Assembly (NCBI GenBank): GCA_014529385.2
Contig: CM043945.1
Location: 4,312,312-4,376,311, forward strand
DNA from: Adiantum capillus-veneris
Lineage: Eukaryota > Streptophyta > Polypodiopsida > Polypodiales > Pteridaceae
Reading direction: 5' to 3'
Length of the DNA: 64,000 nucleotides
Shown: positions 55,958 through 64,000 of the stretch, in pieces
How positions within the stretch are numbered: the stretch's first letter is position 1
Layout: each line of letters opens with the position of its first letter
The notes under the pieces: model-generated
The model's input: the letters and a program-made list of their open reading frames with translations, nothing else
Database searches by the model: none
Told to the model about the DNA's origin: nothing
Position numbers and translations under genes: made by a program

Positions 55958-56891
55958 TGTTGGACGGTTACGCCGCGACGGACGTCAGCACAGCGAGAAC
56001 TCACCTAACATATAATGTCAGCTAAGGACGAAGCTCGACCCGTAGGCGCGTGGAAGCAAGCATAAGGTGTCAACCTACACTCGACCGACTCCTAACTAAT
56101 TCCTACAGAGGTCTCTACCAATTGTCTAAGTCACAGCCTTCAAGAGTGCATAAGAGGAAACTTCCTACAATGCTTTCTAGAGCCGAACACCCATCAAACA
56201 ATCTCGAAACACCATAGAACTTGAATGAGACCCTACTAATACCAATAGGTCGCTCTCCCTAAGGTCTATGAACCAAAATCCCAACCCAAAACACACGGTG
56301 CAAAATCACGTAGGATGTCTGGCCAAAATTTGCAGGTCTTCGTTTCCAAAATCTAAAGTGCCTAATGTGTAGTTCTACTTAATGTGAATGCGTAGATATG
56401 CTGCAATGCAAAATCGGACAACGTATGCTCACCTAAACACCCGATGAAGCTCGTAGAAGGAGCTCGCAAAATCAGATCGTACGTGCGCAATGTAGGTATC
56501 GGCGTGTAGCTCTCGTCGGGGGCAACACACTGCACTTTTCCGCATTCGATTCCGACCACCGGAGCACACGTAGCGTCAGGATGAAGCTCACACTCTCTCT
56601 CGTACACAATACACTCACTCACAGACTTCAAAACTTGTTTTAAAAATGATAAAAGGGTTTTTTCATTAAGGTCAAAAAGTGGTATATATACCTTACAATT
56701 CTCAAACCCTAAAGCTCCAAAATCAACCATCTACTCAATCTAGCTATCAAAACTGGGATACAATCTGGAAACTTCTGTAAGTCCCAATATTTACAAGGTG
56801 AAAAATCAGGTTTTCCTCAATGAATGAATAATTACAAAAATAATAATCCGCCGAGTAGTTAGTTGCCGTGGGGTGTGTCCAACTTCTAACA
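55958..56891 (-). mobile_element. 17-kb gypsy element: 5' LTR
   Basis: 934 bp, paired with 39715-40648 as described there. TSD cccac follows at 56892-56896. It contains the palindrome half-site CGTAGGATGTCT at 56309-56320, here closer to the full form than in the other LTR. Confidence 0.95.
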
Positions 56892-57170
56892 CCCACTCCA
56901 ACAAGGAAGCAGAATATGTAGCCCTAATTCTTGGGTTGGAACAAAATATTTTACAAGGAATTCAGCGCCTAACTGTGTTTGGCGATGCTTTGCTTTTGAT
57001 AAGGCAGATAAATGGCACCTAGGATTGTAAGAATCAGGTTTTACTTGGTCAACTTTGCTAAGTTAAGGACCTTCTAAAGAAGTTTCAAGCAGTGAGGCTA
57101 TTTCATGTTCCCAGAGCACAAAATCAGGAGGCAGATGCTCTAGCCAAAGAAATAATACAAGACGTTCCGG
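56892..57170 (+). pseudogene. Tat-like element: second half of the archaeal-type RNase H
   Basis: The frame interrupted at 39714 resumes: SNKEAEYVALILGLEQNILQ with the catalytic Glu, LTVFGDALLLIRQING with the second Asp, a stop, VKDLLKKFQAV, and VPRAQNQEADALAKEI with the last Asp. Together with 39590-39714 all four acidic residues of the fold are present. The clean continuation proves that the 17-kb element is a true insertion and not an assembly join. Confidence 0.9.
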
Positions 57171-58396
57171 TAGGGGCGGTCAAAATAAAGCTACCCCTCT
57201 TTCAAGGTAGTGATGCTATGCCTGATGTCATCAGCTTTCTAGATACAGGAGAATGTCCAGTAGGATACACCAAAGGCCAAAAACAGTGGCTGGTAAGGAA
57301 GGCTACTAGGTACCGCCTTGTATATGACCACTTGTATTGTAAGGGCAAAGATCAAATTCTCAGGCGGGTGCCAACCTCCAGTGAGATCACAGAGGTAATT
57401 TAAAGTTGCCATGATGGCGTCTGCGGCAGTCATTTTGCTCTAGATATGACCGGTAGGACCTAGTTTGAACAGAGATGTACACCATTGGTGTAAAACATGT
57501 AAGGCTTGTCAAGTGGCCAGTGATCGAACATTAACCTACAAACCACAAACTCCCATCATCTCATATGGTCCATTTGAGAAATGGGGAATAGATGCAATTG
57601 GTCCTTTACCAAGGGCCCAATCAGGTAAACTGTACATCATAGTGGGTATAGACTATATGACTCGATGGGCAGAAGCAATAGCCACCACCCGCATTACAGC
57701 CCAAGAGGTAGCAAAGTTCATTTTTTAGCATATCGTTTGCCGTTTTGGTACTCCTCTTGAGATAATATCAGATAGAGGACTAGGGTTCAGAGGTGATTTG
57801 GTGGGAGAACTGATGAAGAAGTTAGGCATCACACGCCGGAATTCCACACCATACTATCCACAATGCAATGGTCTGGTAGAGAAGGTAAATGGAATGATTT
57901 GCAAAATCATCACAAAGCAGGTGAACAATCACACAGGGGACTGGGATAAACATCTCATGGAAGCTCTTTGGGCCTACAGAACAATGTTCCGAACATAACT
58001 AGGCTTCACCTCTTTCCATCTAGTTTATGGGAAGGAGGCAATTCTACCCATTGAGGTACAGATAGCCAGCTTACGAGTTTTGGCTAGCCAGGGCTTAAAG
58101 AAAAGGGACTGGAAAAAGGTATGTTAGTACTAAGATACGACAACAGATTTGACACTAGGAAGGATAAGAAATTTCAACCCAGATGGGAAGGGCCATTCAT
58201 CATCAAGAAATGCTATGACAACGGCAGCTATAAGCTGATGAAAGCAGATGGGAGAATTCACAAGACTAGGGTCAATGGATGGAGACTGAAAAGGTATTTT
58301 CTTAGGTTTGATCCAGAATTCATGCTAGATATTCCAGAAGAGGGAGAACCCTCTAACTCCATAGCTGAAGAAGCAGAAGACGGGCTAGAATCATGA
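57171..58396 (+). pseudogene. Tat-like element: integrase
   Basis: N-terminal: VRKATRYRLVYDHLYCKGKD, then the zinc-binding His and Cys (CHDGVCGSHF, HHWCKTCKACQVA) across a frameshift. Core: FEKWGIDAIGPLPRAQSGKL (Asp), LEIISDRGLGFRGDLVG (Asp), NSTPYYPQCNGLVEKVNGM (Glu), WDKHLMEALWAYRTMF. Then stops and SFHLVYGKEAILPIEVQIAS. The C-terminal block at 58121-58396 has FQPRWEGPFIIKKCYDNGSY and VNGWRLKRYFL. The triad is intact, and four or more stops or shifts break the frame. Confidence 0.9.
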
Positions 58397-58407
58397 ATGC
58401 CTCTAGC

Positions 58408-58424
58408 CAAAGGGAGAGGGCTAA
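58408..58424 (+). other. Polypurine tract of Tat-like element
   Basis: AAAGGGAGAGGGCTAA directly precedes the TGATGGCC start of the 3' LTR. Confidence 0.85.
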
Positions 58425-60855
<2,431 letters not shown>

Positions 60856-61720
60856 ATATATCCTTGGTTAGTTTAAAGTGACTAGCCAAAGGTGTCAAAA
60901 ACGTTTTTGCATTTTGCATTACAAGCCTTTCTAGTACCTTCTTGGTGTAATCCTCTTGAGATTGCTTTATTGTCTTCTTCGTCATATCCCTGGATATCCT
61001 CTGTGAAACACCTAAATCTTTCATTGGAAAAGATTTAGATAACTCCTCTTTTAGGTTTTTGATGTCCTGCATGTTAGCACTTGTAATCAACATGTCATCA
61101 ACATGCAACATTAGGATGATGAACTTCCCATCTCTCAAATTCTTTGTATAGACACAGTGATCTGAGTTGCATCTTGTGAATTCATGATTCAACATCCATT
61201 GATTGAACTTCAAGTACCACTATCGTTATGCTTGCTTTAAACCATACAAGCTTTTCTTTAATCTGCAAACCGTTTTCTCCTTACCTTCTACTTCATACCC
61301 CTTTGGTTGAAGCATGTAAATTTCCTCCTCTAAGTCATCATAAGGGAATATCGTATTTACATCTATTTACTCAAGATTTAAATCATGAGCAACCACAAGG
61401 CTTAAGACAAGTTTAATTGAGTTTATTTTTACAATAGGAGAAAATATTTCATTGAAGTCAATACTTTACTTTTGAGAAAACCCTTTTACCACAAGCCTAA
61501 ACTTGTACCATTTCTTCCCACCTTGTTTTTCCTTCAGCTTGTACACCCATTTGTTTTCAAGTGCCCACTTACCTTTAGGCAACTCAATCAACTCCCATGT
61601 TTGGTTGTGATGTAATGGGTCCATGTGCACTTGCACGGTCTTTATCCATTCTTCTTTGAATTCGTGTTGCATAGCTACATTGTATGATTCCGGCTCTCCA
61701 AAAACTGAGATCAAGAGATC
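60856..61720 (-). pseudogene. Copia element: reverse transcriptase, N-terminal part
   Basis: Minus-strand: QTWELIELPKGKWALENKWV, YKFRLVVKGFSQK, then stops, then LKFNQWMLNHEFTRCNSDHC, FIILMLHVDDMLITSANM (catalytic Asp pair, His in place of Tyr), LKEELSKSFPMKDLGVSQRI and FLTPLASHFKLTKD, where the Tat-like element is inserted at 60855. The remainder is at 32521-33223. The order and motifs are Ty1/copia. Several stops lie in the fingers region (61215-61465). Confidence 0.9.
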
Positions 61721-62730
61721 GTTGAAGGAAGAAATAAACCTTTATGAAGGTCTACTTGCTCTTGTTGTTGATGTTGTTGTATGTTGTCACCGTTTGCACT
61801 CCTTGAGTCTTCACCATCCTCAAGCTCCATGTACTCATCACCTGTTTCTTTTGTTTGTTTTCTTTCCAAGTAATCTTTGTACATATTTTTTTCGTTAAAA
61901 ATTACATCCCTACTCCTAAAGATTTTACTATCTTCAAGATTCCATAGGGGATACCCAAAGTCACCTTCTCCATAGCCGATGAAGAAACACTTTTTGGACT
62001 TTGTATCTAGCTTCGACATTAGGCTTCTACCTATGTGCATGAAAGCCTTGCACCCAAATACTTTAAGAAATGAACAGTTCATCGATCTACCTGTACACGC
62101 CTCTTCTGGAACTCCCCCATCCAATGCCGTCGAGGGTGACCGGTTGATTAAGTACACATACGTACTTACTCCTTTCGCCTAAAGCTTAAGCGGTAGGCTT
62201 GCATGTAGCCGCATGCTTCGTGCTCGCTCCATGATTGTCTTGTTCATCCTTTCCAAAATCCCATTTTGTTGAGGTATCCTTGGGGTTGTCTTTTGCCTCC
62301 AAATACCATTGCTAGCACAAAAGCTTGGTTGCAATATCCGCCTCCATTGTCGGATCTGAGGCATTTAATCTTAGTATCTGTTTCATTCTCCACAAAGGCT
62401 TTCCACCTTTGAAATATGAAAAACACATCGGATTTATTCTTCATTACATAAACCCATGTTGTCCTAGTTGCATCATTTATGAATGTTACATAGTACAATG
62501 AACCACTAGGTGAACCCCAAACATTAGAATATGAACCAACTCAAGTTTTTTATTTTTTCTTTCATTTCCTGATTTTTGAAATTTTACTCTCTTTTGTTTC
62601 TCATAAACACAATCTTGACAGAAGTCTAAGACGTCCACTTCTTTCAAACCTCGTAGAAGCTTCTTTGTTTGAAGAATTTGCATTCTTTTGGCACTCATAT
62701 GCGTAAGCCGACAGTGCCACACTGCACTAT
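61721..62730 (-). pseudogene. Copia element: GAG-pre-integrase and integrase
   Basis: The zinc-binding module reads MWHCRLTHMSAKRM and FCQDCVYEKQKRVKF (H-H-C-C). The core has YYVTFINDATRTTWVYVM (Asp), IKCLRSDNGGGYCNQAF (Asp) and, after a frameshift, TPRIPQQNGILERMNKTI (Glu). The tail contains YLINRSPSTALDGGVPEEA, VFGCKAFMHIGRSLMSKLD and FIGYGEGDFGYPLW, the copia integrase C-terminal signature. A frameshift near 62270 and a few stops are present. Confidence 0.9.
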
Positions 62731-62779
62731 CGACTTATGTAGTTGTTGCACAAGCTGAAGATTGCGAGCTGACAATACA

Positions 62780-63180
62780 CAAGTAAAGTGTACTAACCTT
62801 GTCTCCTTTGGAAACCACTAAAGATCCCTTTGAGATCTTCCACCGTTTGTTTCAAAATGCAATGTTGTGACCTTCATCGTCCAACTGTCTTGTAGAGATC
62901 AAATTCTTGCGAAGAGAAGGAACATGCCTAGCATCTTTAAGCTTCCATTCATTTCTGTTAGCAATTTCGACATGAACTGTACCTTTGGCGACAATTTCAC
63001 AAGCTTCATCATCTCCCAAGTATACATATCTAAAATTACCTTTGATGTAATCTTGTAACTGTTGTTTGTGTGGTGTCGCATGGAATGAATCCCCAGAATC
63101 TATTATCCAAGAATTAGACACATTGTATAATGAGAGAGTTAGAGCATCTTGCTCTACTTTACTTGCCACATTGGCCTCCG
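62780..63180 (-). pseudogene. Copia element: protease
   Basis: NSWIIDSGDSFHATPHKQQL has the copia protease active site DSG (usually DSGAS, here Asp replaces Ala). ARHVPSLRKNLISTRQLDDE is the conserved end of the domain. The 105-codon frame is open. Confidence 0.9.
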
Positions 63181-63975
63181 ATGTTAGCTTGTTTTCTTGA
63201 AACTCCGATTCCTTCTTCTTCTTGGACTAACAACCCTTCTTGATGTGGTTCTTCTTGCCCTAGTTCCAACATTCAAGAACTGACTTTGTACGTGACTTGC
63301 TCCACCTTGAGCGATGACGACCCTTTTAGTTTTTGAAACTCTCCTTATGCCTTCCTCTTGTTTCCACTGACAATGTAGCACTTGATGATTCTCATGTGCT
63401 TCTCCTTTGCATTTCCTCTCTTCGGAGAACATCCACAGCATCATAGAACTTAAGAGTATTTGTGCCAGAGATAGAATTACTTACAGCCATCACAAGGATG
63501 TCCCAACTATCCGGTAGATACGATAGTTTAAGAAGAGTTCACACTTCGTCATTGAAATTTATTTTCATCGGTCAAAATCGACTTATGTTGGTATTAAAGT
63601 CATTTAGGTGTTTTGCAAATGAACCATTCTTTGCCATCTTTAGATTGAACAATTGCTTCATGAGAAATACCTTATTGGATGTTGATGGTTTCTCGTAGAG
63701 ACCGTTAAGTGGCTTTATCAAGTCCACCTGGTCTTCATTTTCGAAACATAGAATTCCACCGTTGAAGCCAAGCTTAACCGAATTTTTTCCAATTTCTTTT
63801 GGTCAAGGACAATCCATGCTTCATCTGCCATCATTGCAGGCTTCTTTGCAAGACAGCCTAGTGGAAAATAGAGGTCCTTCTGGTAGAGATAGTCTTCAAT
63901 CTGCATCTTCCAATGTTGTTAGTTTTTGTTGTTGAACTTCTTGAACTTGAGCTTCCCTTTCCTTGAGATACTTTA
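63181..63975 (-). pseudogene. Copia element: gag with broken zinc knuckle
   Basis: Starts near 63930 with LYQKDLYFPLGCLAKKPAMM, ADEAWIVLDQKKLEKIRLSL and STVEFYVSKMKTRW, the N-terminus of copia Gag. It decays through many stops to a zinc knuckle at about 63220-63270 reading C-W-N-stop-GKKNHIKKGC. The second Cys codon is a stop, so the knuckle is dead. A possible initiation codon is just upstream of 63906. Confidence 0.8.
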
Positions 63976-63991
63976 GCTACTAGCAAACCTT

Positions 63992-64000
63992 GCTCTGATA
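63992..64000 (-). other. Copia primer-binding site at the window edge
   Basis: The minus strand reads TATCAGAGC, the inner part of TGGTATCAGAGC, the initiator-tRNA-Met primer site of most plant copia elements. The 5' LTR should therefore begin within a few bases beyond the window. Confidence 0.8.

Overview
This window is nuclear DNA of a land plant with a large, repeat-rich genome. It holds nested LTR retrotransposons of the Ty3/gypsy and Ty1/copia types, L1-like LINE fragments, a tRNA-derived SINE, solo LTRs with target-site duplications (TSDs), and one MIKC-type MADS-box first exon with plant splice signals. I cannot name the species. The MADS exon has no downstream exon visible within 11.8 kb, which suggests very long introns, as in gymnosperms and other giant plant genomes.

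Layout. 0-3.3 kb: LINE ORF1 fragment, a broken coiled-coil/histone-H3-fold reading frame split by a SINE, and a 424-bp hairpin. 3.6-6.1 kb: degenerate LINE split by a solo LTR. 6.1-8.8 kb: nothing assignable. 8.8-10.1 kb: second solo LTR of the same family, inverted. 10.1-11.8 kb: AT-rich, empty. 11.9-12.1 kb: MADS-box exon 1. 12.6-15.6 kb: decayed gypsy element (G1). 15.6-19.6 kb: second decayed gypsy element (G2) inserted in its integrase. 19.6-23.7 kb: L1-like LINE carrying a solo LTR. 23.7-29.9 kb: second copy of G2 fragments split by a 5'-truncated minus-strand chromovirus. 29.9-31.2 kb: another L1 fragment. 31.2-31.7 kb: second copy of the H3-fold pseudogene.

From 31.67 kb to the right edge is a three-level nest. 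A minus-strand copia element (3' LTR 31668-32461, tRNA-Met-type primer site at 63992-64000) is split inside its reverse transcriptase by a plus-strand Tat-like gypsy element (33224-60855). That element is split inside its second RNase H by a 17.2-kb minus-strand gypsy element (39715-56891) with 934-bp LTRs and a perfect 5-bp TSD. Reading frames resume across both insertion points, which confirms the order of events.

The 17-kb element is the most unusual object. Downstream of a core-deleted integrase, in the same frame, it carries a second retropepsin-like domain and a basic domain with repeated W-I/M-P-K motifs. After that come about 4.8 kb of non-coding DNA with recurring 24-nt palindromes, then a roughly 1,150-codon coiled-coil frame in the envelope position that runs almost to the polypurine tract. 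Apart from the MADS exon I see no intact host gene, and every retroelement frame is interrupted.
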